This document shows, in pieces, positions 8,607-18,440 of a stretch of 64,000 nucleotides of DNA (position 1 is the stretch's first letter; each line of letters starts with the position of its first letter). The notes beneath the pieces are model-generated. The model worked only from the letters and a program-made list of their open reading frames with translations. It ran no database searches and was not told the origin of the DNA. Source of the DNA: Chitinophagales bacterium (GTDB lineage Bacteria; Bacteroidota; Bacteroidia; Chitinophagales; Chitinophagaceae); NCBI GenBank assembly GCA_017303415.1, contig JAFLBJ010000001.1:2790001-2854000 (forward strand), written 5' to 3'. The position numbers were made by a program, and so were the translations under genes.

Positions 8607-10235
8607 ATGAACTTCCTCGGAACCATCGATTGGATCTTTGTCATCCTCTACCTTGTCATCATTGCCCTTGTCTCTGTATGGAGCATTCGCAAAAGCAAGG
8701 AAACCGCGTCCGATTATTTTCTTGCCAACCGAAACCTGGGTTGGTTTGTGATCGGTGCCTCTATCCTTGCCTCCAATGTAGGGAGTGAACATATCGTCGG
8801 GTTGGCGGGTTCCGCCGCAAGGTCTGGTACTGCCCTCGGCCATTATGAACTACATTCCTATCTGGTTCTGGTACTGGGTTGGGTTTTTGTTCCCTTTTAT
8901 CTGCGCAGCTCTGTATATACCATGCCGGAATTTCTGGAACGTCGTTTCAACCCCCAGTCCAGAAGGCTATTGTCGATCATACAACTGTTTAGCTATATCA
9001 TTGCCAAGGCATCGGTGACCATTTTCGCCGGCGCACTTGTATTCAATCAATTCCTGGGCGTTGACTTTTGGACAGGGGCCATCATTCTGGTGGTGGTTAC
9101 CGGGGTGTACACCGTATTGGGTGGACTTCATGCGGTAATGTACACGGAAGCCATTCAGGCCATCGTACTTCTTGCCGGTTCAGGTGTGCTGCTATTCTTT
9201 GGCCTGCGTGAAGTAGGTGGTTGGGATGCCTTGATGAGTTCCATTCCCAAAGAGAAACTCAATATGTTCCGTCCCTTGAGTGACCCTGAATATCCGTGGG
9301 TCGCCCTCCTCTTTGCCTCGCCGATCGTGGGGCTATGGTATTGGTGTACCGATCAGCATATCGTACAGCGATGCCTCGCAGCAAAAAATGAAAAAGAGGC
9401 CCGTCGCGGTACCATCTTTGCCGCTTTTCTCAAACTCCTCCCTTTCTTTATCTTCCTGATTCCCGGATTGATCGCTTTTGCCCTTCATCAACAGGGAAAA
9501 CTTCAATTGACCGATACCAATGCGGCCTTCCCGGAAATGGTGAAGCAGATCATGCCGGTTGGTCTTCGCGGAATTCTCGCTGGTGGTTTGCTGGCTGCCC
9601 TGATGAGTTCACTGGCCTCCGTATATAATGCCTGCTCTACCTTGTACACCATTGACATTTATAAAAAACAACACCCGGAAGCCTCTGAAAAACAATTGGT
9701 GCGGGTGGGACGTATCGCTACAGGCGTGATTGTGATCCTTGGTATGGTGTGGATTCCATTGATGGGACGTATCTCCAGCAGTCTCTATGATTATTTGCAG
9801 AGTGTACAATCTTACCTCGCGCCTCCGATCGCCGCGGTATTTCTGTTGGGCGTTTTCTTCCCCCGACTAAATGCCAAGGGTGCTTATACCGCCATGGTTG
9901 CAGGATTTGTGGTAGGAATGATCAAACTCACCTTGCAATTATTACAGGATAAACTTCCTGCTGGTATCTTATATGATTTTGCCCATATCAATTTCCTTTA
10001 TTTCTGTATATACCTGTTCCTGTTCTCCGTGGTAGTGATGGTGGTGGTAAGTTTTGCTACGCCTCCTCCTTCAAAAGAACAAATCGAAGGGCTGACCTTT
10101 GCTACAACGGTTGATGCAGACAAAGCAGCCAGCCGTGCTTCGTGGAATGCATGGGATGTGGCGCTTTCCCTGATCGTTGTAGCCATCATTATTGGTATTT
10201 TCATGTATTTCTCTTCCTGGGGAATAGCAGGTTAA
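8607..10235 (+). CDS. sodium/solute symporter (SSS/SGLT family), probable xylose or xylo-oligosaccharide importer
   Basis: A 542-residue inner-membrane protein with about 13-14 hydrophobic helices. The start [20 protein letters not shown] and the segment [20 protein letters not shown] followed by [13 protein letters not shown] are characteristic of SGLT-type sodium/sugar symporters, as are [13 protein letters not shown] and [19 protein letters not shown]. It lies between xylA and uxuA, so the cargo is probably xylose, a xylo-oligosaccharide or a uronate. It is not closely similar by eye to the second SSS protein at 48596-50425, implying different cargo. Confidence 0.9.
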   Translation: MNFLGTIDWIFVILYLVIIALVSVWSIRKSKETASDYFLANRNLGWFVIGASILASNVGSEHIVGLAGSAARSGTALGHYELHSYLVLVLGWVFVPFYLRSSVYTMPEFLERRFNPQSRRLLSIIQLFSYIIAKASVTIFAGALVFNQFLGVDFWTGAIILVVVTGVYTVLGGLHAVMYTEAIQAIVLLAGSGVLLFFGLREVGGWDALMSSIPKEKLNMFRPLSDPEYPWVALLFASPIVGLWYWCTDQHIVQRCLAAKNEKEARRGTIFAAFLKLLPFFIFLIPGLIAFALHQQGKLQLTDTNAAFPEMVKQIMPVGLRGILAGGLLAALMSSLASVYNACSTLYTIDIYKKQHPEASEKQLVRVGRIATGVIVILGMVWIPLMGRISSSLYDYLQSVQSYLAPPIAAVFLLGVFFPRLNAKGAYTAMVAGFVVGMIKLTLQLLQDKLPAGILYDFAHINFLYFCIYLFLFSVVVMVVVSFATPPPSKEQIEGLTFATTVDADKAASRASWNAWDVALSLIVVAIIIGIFMYFSSWGIAG

Positions 10236-10251
10236 AATTGTAGGAGTACCT

Positions 10252-11421
10252 ATGCTAAGAATGCATCAAACCATGCGATGGTTCGGGCCCAACGACCCGG
10301 TGAGTCTTGCTGATATTCGCCAGGCAGGTTGTGAGGGAGTGGTTACTGCTTTACACCATATCCCGGTGGGTGATGTATGGACCGTGGAAGAAATAGAGAA
10401 AAGAAAGGCCGTCATCGAAAAGGCGGGTATGAGTTGGACCGTAGTGGAAAGCCTCCCTGTGAGCGATGACATCAAACGACAGAGCGGGGATTATCTTCAG
10501 CATATCCAAAATTATAAGACAAGCCTTAAGCATGCGGCAGCTTGTGGACTAAAGGTCATTACCTACAATTTTATGCCGGTCCTTGATTGGCTGCGGACGC
10601 ATGTGGACTATGAAATGGCCGATGGAAGCCGCGCACTTTATTTTGAAAGAAATGCCTTTGTGGCCTTTGACCTTTTTCTTTTAAAAAGACCAGGTGCGGA
10701 AAAAGACTATACCAAAGAAGAAATCCGAAAGGCCGAAGACCGTTTCAGGGATATGACCGAACAGGAAAAGCAAAGGCTTTACCACAATGCCATGCTTGGA
10801 TTACCGGGTAGTGATGAGGCGTTTACTCCCGAACAGATCTTTGCTGAACTGGATAAATACAAACATATTGACGCGAACCAGCTTCGCAAACATTTACTTT
10901 TCTTTTTACAGGAGGTTGCTCCACTGGCTGAATCGCTGGGCATTGCCCTTGCCATTCACCCCGATGATCCTCCCTACCCGATACTCGGGCTGCCACGTAT
11001 CGTCAGTACGGAGGCAGACGCGGCCGCGTTGTTAGAGGCTGTGCCTGTTACCGCCAACGGACTTTGCTTTTGCACGGGCAGTTTTGGCGCCCGCGCCGAT
11101 AATGATCTGGTTAAGATGTTGCAGCGCTTTGGGGACCGTGTCCATTTCCTACACCTCCGCAATACCAAACGTGATCCACAGGGAAATTTTTATGAAGCGG
11201 ATCACCTGGCCGGAGATACAGATATGTATGCCATTATACATGCAGTACAGGATATCCAGGAAAAAAGAAAAATATCCCTCCCCATGCGGCCTGATCATGG
11301 TCACCAGATGCTCGATGACCTGAAGAAAAAAACCTATCCCGGTTACTCTGCCATCGGACGGCTAAAAGGTTTGGCCGAACTTAGGGGAATAGAATACGCG
11401 CTGGTACGGGCGCGCGGGTAG
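10252..11421 (+). CDS. uxuA: mannonate dehydratase
   Basis: A 389-residue enzyme that dehydrates D-mannonate to 2-keto-3-deoxygluconate in hexuronate catabolism. Signatures of the UxuA TIM-barrel family are [20 protein letters not shown] near the N-terminus, [31 protein letters not shown], and the C-terminal MRPDHGHQ. It starts 16 bp after the symporter. In this locus it would process glucuronate released by GH67 once that is isomerised and reduced; no uronate isomerase (UxaC) is visible in the window. Confidence 0.95.
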   Translation: MLRMHQTMRWFGPNDPVSLADIRQAGCEGVVTALHHIPVGDVWTVEEIEKRKAVIEKAGMSWTVVESLPVSDDIKRQSGDYLQHIQNYKTSLKHAAACGLKVITYNFMPVLDWLRTHVDYEMADGSRALYFERNAFVAFDLFLLKRPGAEKDYTKEEIRKAEDRFRDMTEQEKQRLYHNAMLGLPGSDEAFTPEQIFAELDKYKHIDANQLRKHLLFFLQEVAPLAESLGIALAIHPDDPPYPILGLPRIVSTEADAAALLEAVPVTANGLCFCTGSFGARADNDLVKMLQRFGDRVHFLHLRNTKRDPQGNFYEADHLAGDTDMYAIIHAVQDIQEKRKISLPMRPDHGHQMLDDLKKKTYPGYSAIGRLKGLAELRGIEYALVRARG

Positions 11422-11448
11422 TGACTTATTACATACAACGATTGAAAT

Positions 11449-14067
11449 ATGAGAATACTGTTTTCACTCTTCCTGTTCGGTATGGGTCTTTCCATCCAGG
11501 GACAGGATTATAAGAAATTCCCCATGTGGGACCATTCCAGAAAGATGGAAGACCGGGTAAATGACCTGGTCAGCCGATTGACTCTGGAAGAAAAAGTTCA
11601 ACAGATGCTTAACGCGGCCCCCGCGATTCCACGACTTGGCATTCCTGCCTATGATTGGTGGAATGAAGTTTTACACGGTGTGGCCAGAACCCCCTACAAA
11701 ACCACCTCCTATCCTCAGGCCATTGGTATGGCAGCAACCTGGGATACAGCTTCCCTGGCTTTGATGGCCGATTTTTCAGCCACCGAAGGAAGGGCTGTTC
11801 ATAATCTTGCTACCAAACAAGGGAGAAATGGAGAACGCTATATGGGGCTCACCTACTGGACACCCAATATCAATATATTTCGCGATCCCCGTTGGGGACG
11901 TGGACAGGAAACATACGGAGAAGATCCCTTCCTGACCGGTCAATTAGGATATTCCTTTGTCCGCGGATTGCAAGGATCCGATCCACGCTACCTGAAAGCA
12001 GCAGCCTGTGCCAAACATTTTGCGGTGCATAGCGGACCCGAACCTACAAGACACAGCGATAATTTCAACCCCAGTACCTATGATCTCTGGGACACTTATC
12101 TCCCGGCATTCAAAGAACTCGTTGTTCACGCAAATGTTGCAGGGGTAATGTGCGCCTATAACGCCGTCAATACCCAACCCTGCTGTGCCAATGATCTGCT
12201 GATGACTGATATCTTACGCAAGCAATGGAAATTTACCGGCTATGTGACCAGCGATTGCTGGGGCCTGGATGATTTTTTCCGGTATCATAAAACGCATAAA
12301 GATTCCACTGCCGCGGCAGTGGATGCCCTTATACATGGCACAGATGTGGAATGTGGTGTAGCTGTTTATACCGCGCTGGTAGGCGCTGTAAAAGGCGGAT
12401 TGATTGCCGAATCGCAGATCAATGAATCCGTCAGGCGGTTGTTCACCATCCGTTACCGGTTGGGCATGTTCGATCCCGCCGATAAGGTTCCTTTTGCCAA
12501 TACCCCACCCTCCGTCCTGGAAGCTCCGGCGCATAAAGCCCATGCGTTAAAGATGGCGCAACAATCCATCGTCTTATTGAAAAATGAACAGAATACCCTC
12601 CCGCTTTCCAAAAAAATTAAAAAGATCGCGGTCATCGGACCCAATGCCAATAACCGGATCGCCGTATTGGGCAATTACAATGGTATTCCCTCACGCGTGG
12701 TGACCGTACTGGAAGGCCTGAAGGAGAAACTCGGGGAAAAAGTAGATATACAATATGAACTGGGCACCAATTTTACCAATGATACTTTATTGGTCTATTC
12801 TGAAAAGACCGGTTCATTCATGTGGAATGGCAAACCAGGGTTTTATGCGGAATATTTTTCCAATAAAGAATTGAAAGGAACACCGGTTGGATCCCGTATA
12901 GAATCCACGCTGGATCATTCCTGGCAAAGAGGCGATGCGATCATGAATGGTTTATTGGCCAATCAATTCTCGGCACGGTATACCACTGAATTTGTCGCCC
13001 TTACCGATGGGCCCATTACGCTTGAAGTGAATGCCGATGACGGCTACCGGCTGATGGTTGACGGAAAGGAAAAAATCAATGCCTGGACCCGCAACCGCTG
13101 GGGTGCAAGAACGATCACCCTGGATGCCAAAAAAGATACCCGTTACAAGATCGTGCTTGAATACTGGCAGGGGGATGATTTTGCAATCGTTTCGCTCCGC
13201 CCGGGCGTAAGGATGAAAAATGATTTTACAACCCTGGCCAACCGGGTCAAGGATGCAGACGCGATACTTTTTGTAGGTGGCATCTCTCCCCAACTCGAAG
13301 GGGAGGAAATGTCTGTCAATGAACCTGGTTTTAATGGTGGTGACAGAAGCAGCATCATGCTGCCCAAAGTGCAAACTGAATTAATGAAAGCCCTTCAAAA
13401 AACGGGTAAGCCAGTAGTATTTGTGATGATGACCGGTAGCGCGATCGCTATACCCTGGGAGGACGAAAATATTCCGGCCATTTTAAATACCTGGTATGGT
13501 GGGCAAAGCGCCGGCACTGCGATTGCTGATGTTTTGTTTGGTGATTATAATCCGGCTGGACGTTTACCGGTTACTTTTTACAAAGGAGATGAAGACCTTC
13601 CATCATTTACCGAATATGGTATGGACAACAGAACCTACCGGTATTTCAAAGGCACCGCGCTTTACCCATTTGGATATGGCTTGAGCTATTCAAGGTTTCA
13701 ATATGGCGGATTATATCTGCCGGTTGAATTTCCCACGGGTCGCACCCTGGAGGTAACGGCCACCCTGAAAAATACAGGTCCCTATGATGGAGAAGAAGTA
13801 GCCCAATTGTATCTGTCTTTCCCTGATTTTAAAGGGAAGGCACCGCAAAAAGTATTGAAAGGGTTTCAGCGGATCTATTTGAAACGTGGTGAATCACGGG
13901 AGATTCATTTCACGCTGAGCCCTGAGCAAATGAGCCTGGTCAATCCTGAAACCGGAGAACTATTTCAACCAGCGGGTAAAATGGTGATCAGTGTCGGCGG
14001 CGGACAACCGGATGTTCCCAATAAATCGACGAGCAATGTCGTAACCAATCATGTTCAAATCAAATAG
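11449..14067 (+). CDS. GH3 beta-xylosidase/beta-glucosidase with inserted PA14 domain
   Basis: An 872-residue exported glycosidase with a signal peptide ending near SIQGQ. The order is GH3 N-terminal barrel (WWNEVLHGVAR, AKHFAVHSGPE; catalytic nucleophile D269 in VTSDCWG), the (alpha/beta)6 C-domain, a PA14 insertion at about residues 460-590 (FYAEYFSNKELKG, VNADDGYRLMVDGKEKI), the remainder of the C-domain (EGEEMSVNEPGFNGGDR) and a fibronectin-III-like domain (NTGPYDGEEVAQLYL). This build is seen in Bacteroidota beta-xylosidases. Its place after uxuA and before GH51 supports release of xylose from arabinoxylo-oligosaccharides; beta-glucosidase activity is the alternative. Confidence 0.92.
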   Translation: MRILFSLFLFGMGLSIQGQDYKKFPMWDHSRKMEDRVNDLVSRLTLEEKVQQMLNAAPAIPRLGIPAYDWWNEVLHGVARTPYKTTSYPQAIGMAATWDTASLALMADFSATEGRAVHNLATKQGRNGERYMGLTYWTPNINIFRDPRWGRGQETYGEDPFLTGQLGYSFVRGLQGSDPRYLKAAACAKHFAVHSGPEPTRHSDNFNPSTYDLWDTYLPAFKELVVHANVAGVMCAYNAVNTQPCCANDLLMTDILRKQWKFTGYVTSDCWGLDDFFRYHKTHKDSTAAAVDALIHGTDVECGVAVYTALVGAVKGGLIAESQINESVRRLFTIRYRLGMFDPADKVPFANTPPSVLEAPAHKAHALKMAQQSIVLLKNEQNTLPLSKKIKKIAVIGPNANNRIAVLGNYNGIPSRVVTVLEGLKEKLGEKVDIQYELGTNFTNDTLLVYSEKTGSFMWNGKPGFYAEYFSNKELKGTPVGSRIESTLDHSWQRGDAIMNGLLANQFSARYTTEFVALTDGPITLEVNADDGYRLMVDGKEKINAWTRNRWGARTITLDAKKDTRYKIVLEYWQGDDFAIVSLRPGVRMKNDFTTLANRVKDADAILFVGGISPQLEGEEMSVNEPGFNGGDRSSIMLPKVQTELMKALQKTGKPVVFVMMTGSAIAIPWEDENIPAILNTWYGGQSAGTAIADVLFGDYNPAGRLPVTFYKGDEDLPSFTEYGMDNRTYRYFKGTALYPFGYGLSYSRFQYGGLYLPVEFPTGRTLEVTATLKNTGPYDGEEVAQLYLSFPDFKGKAPQKVLKGFQRIYLKRGESREIHFTLSPEQMSLVNPETGELFQPAGKMVISVGGGQPDVPNKSTSNVVTNHVQIK

Positions 14068-14082
14068 ACTAATATTCACGCC

Positions 14083-15135
14083 ATGGGTTATCCAACAAAA
14101 GCATATGCAGCCTACGATCCAAAGTCTCCGCTTTCTCCTTATCAGTTTGACCGGAGAGAGATCAGGCCGGCGGATGTGCGCATAGAAATTCTGTATTGCG
14201 GTGTTTGTCACAGTGACCTTCACCAGGTAAGAAGCGAATGGGGCAGTGATATCTTCCCTATGGTTCCGGGACATGAGATCATTGGCCGGGTGACCGCTGT
14301 GGGTCAGGATGTAAAAGGTTTCAAGTCTGGAGACACCGTTGGGGTGGGTGTATTTGTGGATAGTTGTCGCACCTGCAAAAATTGCCGGAGTGGATGGGAA
14401 AATTATTGTGAGGAAGGTATGACAGGTACCTACAACAGCTATGAAAGAGATGGGGTAACCATTTCACAGGGTGGATATTCCACCCAGATCGTAGTGGATG
14501 AACGTTATGTGCTGCACGTCGATGACCGACTGGACCTGAAAGCCACTGCTCCCCTGCTTTGCGCAGGCATCACCACTTATTCTCCTTTACGTTTTGCGGG
14601 TGTTGGGCCCGGCATGAAAGTAGGTGTGATCGGCCTGGGTGGGCTTGGACATATGGGTGTAAAATTTGCCGCTTCCTTTGGAGCCGAGGTAACCGTACTC
14701 AGCACCTCAAAAAATAAGGAAGCCGATGCCCGCCGGTTAGGTGCCCATCACTTCCTGCTGACCACCGATAAGGAAGCCATGAAAAAACACAAGAATCATT
14801 TTGATGTATTGCTCGATGCCGTTTCCGCCGATCATGATTATACTGTATATCTCGACCTGCTTGATCTCCATGGAAAATTATTGGTAGTAGGATTGCCTGT
14901 ACATGAGCCCAAGGTTAGCCCCTTTTCCCTCATCAGCAATCGCCGGAGCATCATCGGCTCCATGGTTGGCAGTATTAAAGAAACCCAGGAAATGCTGGAC
15001 TATTGCGCTGAAAAGAATATCACCTCCGATGTGGAAGTCATTCCCATCCAGGATATCAACCAGGCCTATGAACGCATGCTCAAGAGCGATGTCAAGTATC
15101 GCTTTGTTATTGACCTTTCCTCACTAAAAAATTAA
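14083..15135 (+). CDS. zinc-dependent alcohol dehydrogenase, cinnamyl-alcohol/YahK type
   Basis: A 350-residue medium-chain dehydrogenase. The catalytic zinc ligands lie in CGVCHSDLHQ and GHEIIG, the structural zinc Cys cluster is CRTCKNCRSGWENYC, and the cofactor fold has GLGGLGHMGVKFA. These are features of NADP-preferring cinnamyl alcohol/aldehyde reductases that reduce a wide range of aldehydes. It starts 16 bp after GH3 and ends 10 bp before GH51, so it belongs to the operon. It may reduce sugar-derived or lignin-derived aldehydes that accompany xylan; substrate unknown. Confidence 0.9.
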   Translation: MGYPTKAYAAYDPKSPLSPYQFDRREIRPADVRIEILYCGVCHSDLHQVRSEWGSDIFPMVPGHEIIGRVTAVGQDVKGFKSGDTVGVGVFVDSCRTCKNCRSGWENYCEEGMTGTYNSYERDGVTISQGGYSTQIVVDERYVLHVDDRLDLKATAPLLCAGITTYSPLRFAGVGPGMKVGVIGLGGLGHMGVKFAASFGAEVTVLSTSKNKEADARRLGAHHFLLTTDKEAMKKHKNHFDVLLDAVSADHDYTVYLDLLDLHGKLLVVGLPVHEPKVSPFSLISNRRSIIGSMVGSIKETQEMLDYCAEKNITSDVEVIPIQDINQAYERMLKSDVKYRFVIDLSSLKN

Positions 15136-15145
15136 ATGTTCGGAT

Positions 15146-16690
15146 ATGAAAAAATTAAGTCTCCTCCCCCTGCTGATTCTGGTGATCACAGTGCAGGCAC
15201 AAAACACGGTCACTTTATTCCCCGAAAAAGCCCGTGATACCATCAGCCGCCATATTTATGGTCATTTTGCCGAGCATCTCGGCCGCTGTATTTATGATGG
15301 TATCTATGTGGGAGAAGACAACAAAACCATTCCGCATAAGAATGGTATCCGTCTGGATATAGTACAGGCCCTTAAAAAACTCAAAGTTCCGGTGCTTCGC
15401 TGGCCAGGAGGCTGCTTTGCCGATACCTACCATTGGATGGATGGCATTGGCCCAAAAGACCAGCGACCCAGCATGCTTAATATCTGGTGGGGGAATACAA
15501 GAGAGGACAATAGTTTTGGTACGCATGAATTCCTCAACTTCTGTGAAGAGATCGGCGCCGAACCTTACCTCAGTGGTAACGTAGGTAGCGGCACCCCTCA
15601 GGAATTGGCTGATTGGGTAAAATATACAACCCACCCCAATGGCAGCAGTCCGTTGGCAGATCTGCGCCAGACAAATGGCAGAGCGACCCCCTGGAAAGTA
15701 AAATTCTGGGGATTGGGTAATGAAGCCTGGGGATGCGGCGGAAATATGACGGCCGATTACTATGCCAATGTTTACCGGCAATACGCCACCTTTATGACCA
15801 ATTGGAATAACAGTGATGGCATTTACCGGATCGCTTCTGGCGCAAGTGGTGATGATTATAATTGGACCGAGGTGTTAATGAAAAATGTTCCACAGGGTAT
15901 GTTCGATGCCCTCGGCCTGCATCATTACAGTGTGATCAGTTGGACGGCCAAGGGTTCCGCCGCCCAATTCACCGAAGAGCAATATTTCAAAACCATGAAG
16001 GAGGCTTTGAAAATGGAGGAACTGGTGAGCCGCCACAGCGCCATCATGGACAAATATGATCCGGCCAAGAAAAAAGCCCTTGCTGTGGATGAGTGGGGAG
16101 GTTGGTATGATGTGGAACCCGGTACCAATGGCGCCTTTCTTTATCAGCAGAATACCATGCGCGATGCTGTACTGGCCGGAAGTACACTCAATATTTTTAA
16201 TAACCATAGCGACCGGGTGAAAATGGCCAACCTGGCTCAAATGGTAAATGTGCTGCAGGCAGTCGTACTTACTAAAGAGGAGAAACTGATCCTCACACCA
16301 ACCTACCATGTAATGGAGATGTACAATGTGCACCAGGATGCAGTCATGATACCATTGGAGGTTCGTACGGATAAGTTCGTAATGGGGCAAGACACGCTGA
16401 ATGCGATCAACGCCTCCACTTCCCGCGCCTCTGATGGAAGCCTTCATATTTCGATCGTTAATGTAGACAGCCGCCAGGCCAAAACCATTGACCTTCGGCT
16501 CGGAACTTTAAATTACCCTGTTTCCGAAGCAAGGATATTGCAATCCGGCCGGATTCAGGACCATAACGATTTCGAACATCCCGATCGGGTTAAACCAGCA
16601 CCCTTTAAAGGTTATAAGCAAACAGGCAACCAGTTGAGCCTGACCCTGCCGCCTGCCAGTGTGGTGGTGCTTACCTTAAAAGGTCGCTAA
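15146..16690 (+). CDS. alpha-L-arabinofuranosidase, GH51
   Basis: A 514-residue enzyme with a signal peptide (LLPLLILVITVQAQ) that removes arabinofuranosyl side groups from arabinoxylan or arabinan. Barrel motifs include HIYGHFAEHLGRCIYDGI, LRWPGGCFADTYHW, the acid/base E193 in GNEAWG and the nucleophile E316 in AVDEWGG. A beta-sandwich C-terminal domain follows. It is the last gene of the xylB-to-GH51 operon. Export differs from the cytoplasmic GH51 enzymes of Firmicutes and fits action on periplasmic oligosaccharides. Confidence 0.95.
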   Translation: MKKLSLLPLLILVITVQAQNTVTLFPEKARDTISRHIYGHFAEHLGRCIYDGIYVGEDNKTIPHKNGIRLDIVQALKKLKVPVLRWPGGCFADTYHWMDGIGPKDQRPSMLNIWWGNTREDNSFGTHEFLNFCEEIGAEPYLSGNVGSGTPQELADWVKYTTHPNGSSPLADLRQTNGRATPWKVKFWGLGNEAWGCGGNMTADYYANVYRQYATFMTNWNNSDGIYRIASGASGDDYNWTEVLMKNVPQGMFDALGLHHYSVISWTAKGSAAQFTEEQYFKTMKEALKMEELVSRHSAIMDKYDPAKKKALAVDEWGGWYDVEPGTNGAFLYQQNTMRDAVLAGSTLNIFNNHSDRVKMANLAQMVNVLQAVVLTKEEKLILTPTYHVMEMYNVHQDAVMIPLEVRTDKFVMGQDTLNAINASTSRASDGSLHISIVNVDSRQAKTIDLRLGTLNYPVSEARILQSGRIQDHNDFEHPDRVKPAPFKGYKQTGNQLSLTLPPASVVVLTLKGR

Positions 16691-16769
16691 ATCGCATACG
16701 GGGCTAACCACGGTCATATGATTTAGTTTGGTAAAGGGGTATCTTACTGCGTCATCCAAGATCTGCAGT

Positions 16770-17819
16770 ATGAATACCCCGGTTACCTTTAACCGTCAGG
16801 TCAAACAGGTGATGATCATTATCCTCCTGGTGCTGATGGTGTTTGTTGTGGTCAGGGAACTTCTCTACTTCCTTCCCGGTTTGCTCGGGGCTATCACCCT
16901 GTACATTCTGAGCCGAAACAGTTATTTCCAATTGGTCTATCACCGTAAATGGAACGGAGGCTGGGCAGCGGGGCTTTACCTTTTGATCTTTTTCCTGCTG
17001 CCACTATCCCTGGTGTATATAACCTGGCTCTTGTTAAAAGGACAGGTGCAACCTTTTTTCGCCGATCCGGCTTTTTTTCTCGCAAAGGCCAATCAGGCCA
17101 TTCAAAAAGTACAACAGGATACGGGTTGGTTCCTGCTTTCAGAAGAAACACTTTCCAGTTTTCAGCATCGGATCGCAGGATTCTTACCCAAATTGGCGAA
17201 TGACACTGCCAACCTCATCGCAAACCAGGCGCTTTTACTCTTCCTACTTTATTATATGCTGGTTCATGGAAAAGAAATGGAGCAATTCTTAGGGCATATC
17301 ATTCCATTGAAAAAAAACAATGTGGAATTGCTGGCTTCTGAAACCAAACGGCTTGTCCGGGCCAGTGCGTTGGGCATCCCCCTGATCTCACTCATACAGG
17401 GAGTCACCGCCATGTTGGGATATATGATCTTTGGTATGGATGATTTTGTGCTGTGGGGATTTCTTACCGGCGTTTTTGCCTTCTTTCCTGTAGTAGGTAC
17501 CATGACCATCTGGGTGCCTCTGGTACTTTTTATGTATGCCAGTGGCGATTCCTGGAATGCCACCGGTCTGATGCTTTATAGTTTTATCATTACGGGGAAT
17601 GTGGATTATCTCTCCCGTATCACACTTCTAAAAAAATGGGGGCATGTCCATCCGGTGGTGACTGTGCTGGGAGTGATCGTGGGACTAAGCCTATTTGGGT
17701 TTATCGGATTTGTATTTGGTCCATTGCTTTTGAATTATATCATTCTCTTATTCCGTATCTACTCCAATGAATTTATACAGCACGATAGCGTAAACAAGGA
17801 ACCCCTTCCAACACATTAA
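16770..17819 (+). CDS. AI-2E family membrane transporter (PerM/YdiK type)
   Basis: A polytopic membrane protein of about 349 residues. I place the start at the ATG at 16770 (MNTPVTFNRQVKQ); a TTG 14 codons upstream keeps the frame open but adds no conserved sequence. The pattern is typical of the family: a paired N-terminal helix, a soluble central segment (residues about 120-190), then helices with GVTAMLGYMIFG, GVFAFFPVVGTMTIWVP and GLSLFGFIGFVFGPLLLN. The substrate of most family members is unknown. Two small membrane-associated genes follow closely. Confidence 0.85.
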   Translation: MNTPVTFNRQVKQVMIIILLVLMVFVVVRELLYFLPGLLGAITLYILSRNSYFQLVYHRKWNGGWAAGLYLLIFFLLPLSLVYITWLLLKGQVQPFFADPAFFLAKANQAIQKVQQDTGWFLLSEETLSSFQHRIAGFLPKLANDTANLIANQALLLFLLYYMLVHGKEMEQFLGHIIPLKKNNVELLASETKRLVRASALGIPLISLIQGVTAMLGYMIFGMDDFVLWGFLTGVFAFFPVVGTMTIWVPLVLFMYASGDSWNATGLMLYSFIITGNVDYLSRITLLKKWGHVHPVVTVLGVIVGLSLFGFIGFVFGPLLLNYIILLFRIYSNEFIQHDSVNKEPLPTH

Positions 17820-17830
17820 AAAATGGATTT

Positions 17831-18196
17831 ATGGAAAAAGTATTCTCCAAAGCGGAGGAGCTGGCGGGTACACTCCGTGATTATTTAGACAACCGGATTG
17901 AAACAGCAAAATTGAAAACAGCCGAAAAAACCTCGCTGCTGGTAAGCAATATGCTGGCCTTTCTTGCTGTCGCCCTCGTCATCTTTCTGGGATTGACCCT
18001 GGGAAGCATTGGCCTCGCCTTTCTGCTTGGTATCTGGATCGGGTCTGTCTGGGGCGGATTTCTGATCATGGGCCTGTTTTATACCCTTCTTTCCTGGGGA
18101 ATCTGGTCCGGTCGTGAAAGACTGATCCGTATTCCGATCATGAACTCCATCCTTCTTCATCTCTACCCAAAAGAAGAAGACCATGAAAAAGTTTAA
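17831..18196 (+). CDS. phage-holin-3-like membrane protein (putative superfamily III holin)
   Basis: A 121-residue protein: an N-terminal amphipathic helix (EKVFSKAEELAGTLRDYLDN), two strong transmembrane segments near residues 38-63 and 67-95, and a charged C-terminus. This is the layout of the small holin-superfamily proteins common next to stress-type YtxH/ElaB-like genes in Bacteroidota; there is no phage context, so a cell-envelope role is more likely than lysis. It begins 11 bp after the AI-2E gene and overlaps the next gene by 14 bases. Confidence 0.65.
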   Translation: MEKVFSKAEELAGTLRDYLDNRIETAKLKTAEKTSLLVSNMLAFLAVALVIFLGLTLGSIGLAFLLGIWIGSVWGGFLIMGLFYTLLSWGIWSGRERLIRIPIMNSILLHLYPKEEDHEKV

Positions 18197-18434
18197 AAAT
18201 ATAGCTCACCTCGAAGCTGAAAAGCAAAGACTGAAAGACAAACGCGAAGCCCTTGAAGTTAAAATGCGCCTGGATTGGTACTCCCTTCGGGATAGTATCA
18301 AACCCCTGAACATGGCCAAAGAAGCCGTTCAGGATGCGCTGCGCAAAAAGGCAGAAAAAGAAGTGGAGGAAGAGTCGGTTTTAAAGAGCGCATTGAATTA
18401 TGCGCTGGGGCTTTTGTTGAGGAAGTTTGGTTAG
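18183..18434 (+). CDS. hypothetical 83-residue charged protein
   Basis: A small protein rich in Lys and Glu (MKKFKNIAHLEAEKQRLKDK), probably helical through residues 5-65 with coiled-coil potential, ending with a short hydrophobic stretch (SALNYALGLLLRKFG). It overlaps the holin-like gene by 14 bases, so the two are likely translated together and may interact at the membrane. I do not recognise a named family. The stop codon is followed at once by a repeat block. Confidence 0.7.
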   Translation: MKKFKNIAHLEAEKQRLKDKREALEVKMRLDWYSLRDSIKPLNMAKEAVQDALRKKAEKEVEEESVLKSALNYALGLLLRKFG

Positions 18435-18440
18435 GGGGAT

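Noticed and set aside
16728-16769. TTG start for the AI-2E gene
   Set aside because: The 14 added residues are not hydrophobic and not family-like; the ATG at 16770 gives a normal start.
17831-18196. Prophage remnant because of the holin-like gene
   Set aside because: No other phage gene is nearby and the neighbours are chromosomal; such small proteins are common outside phages.
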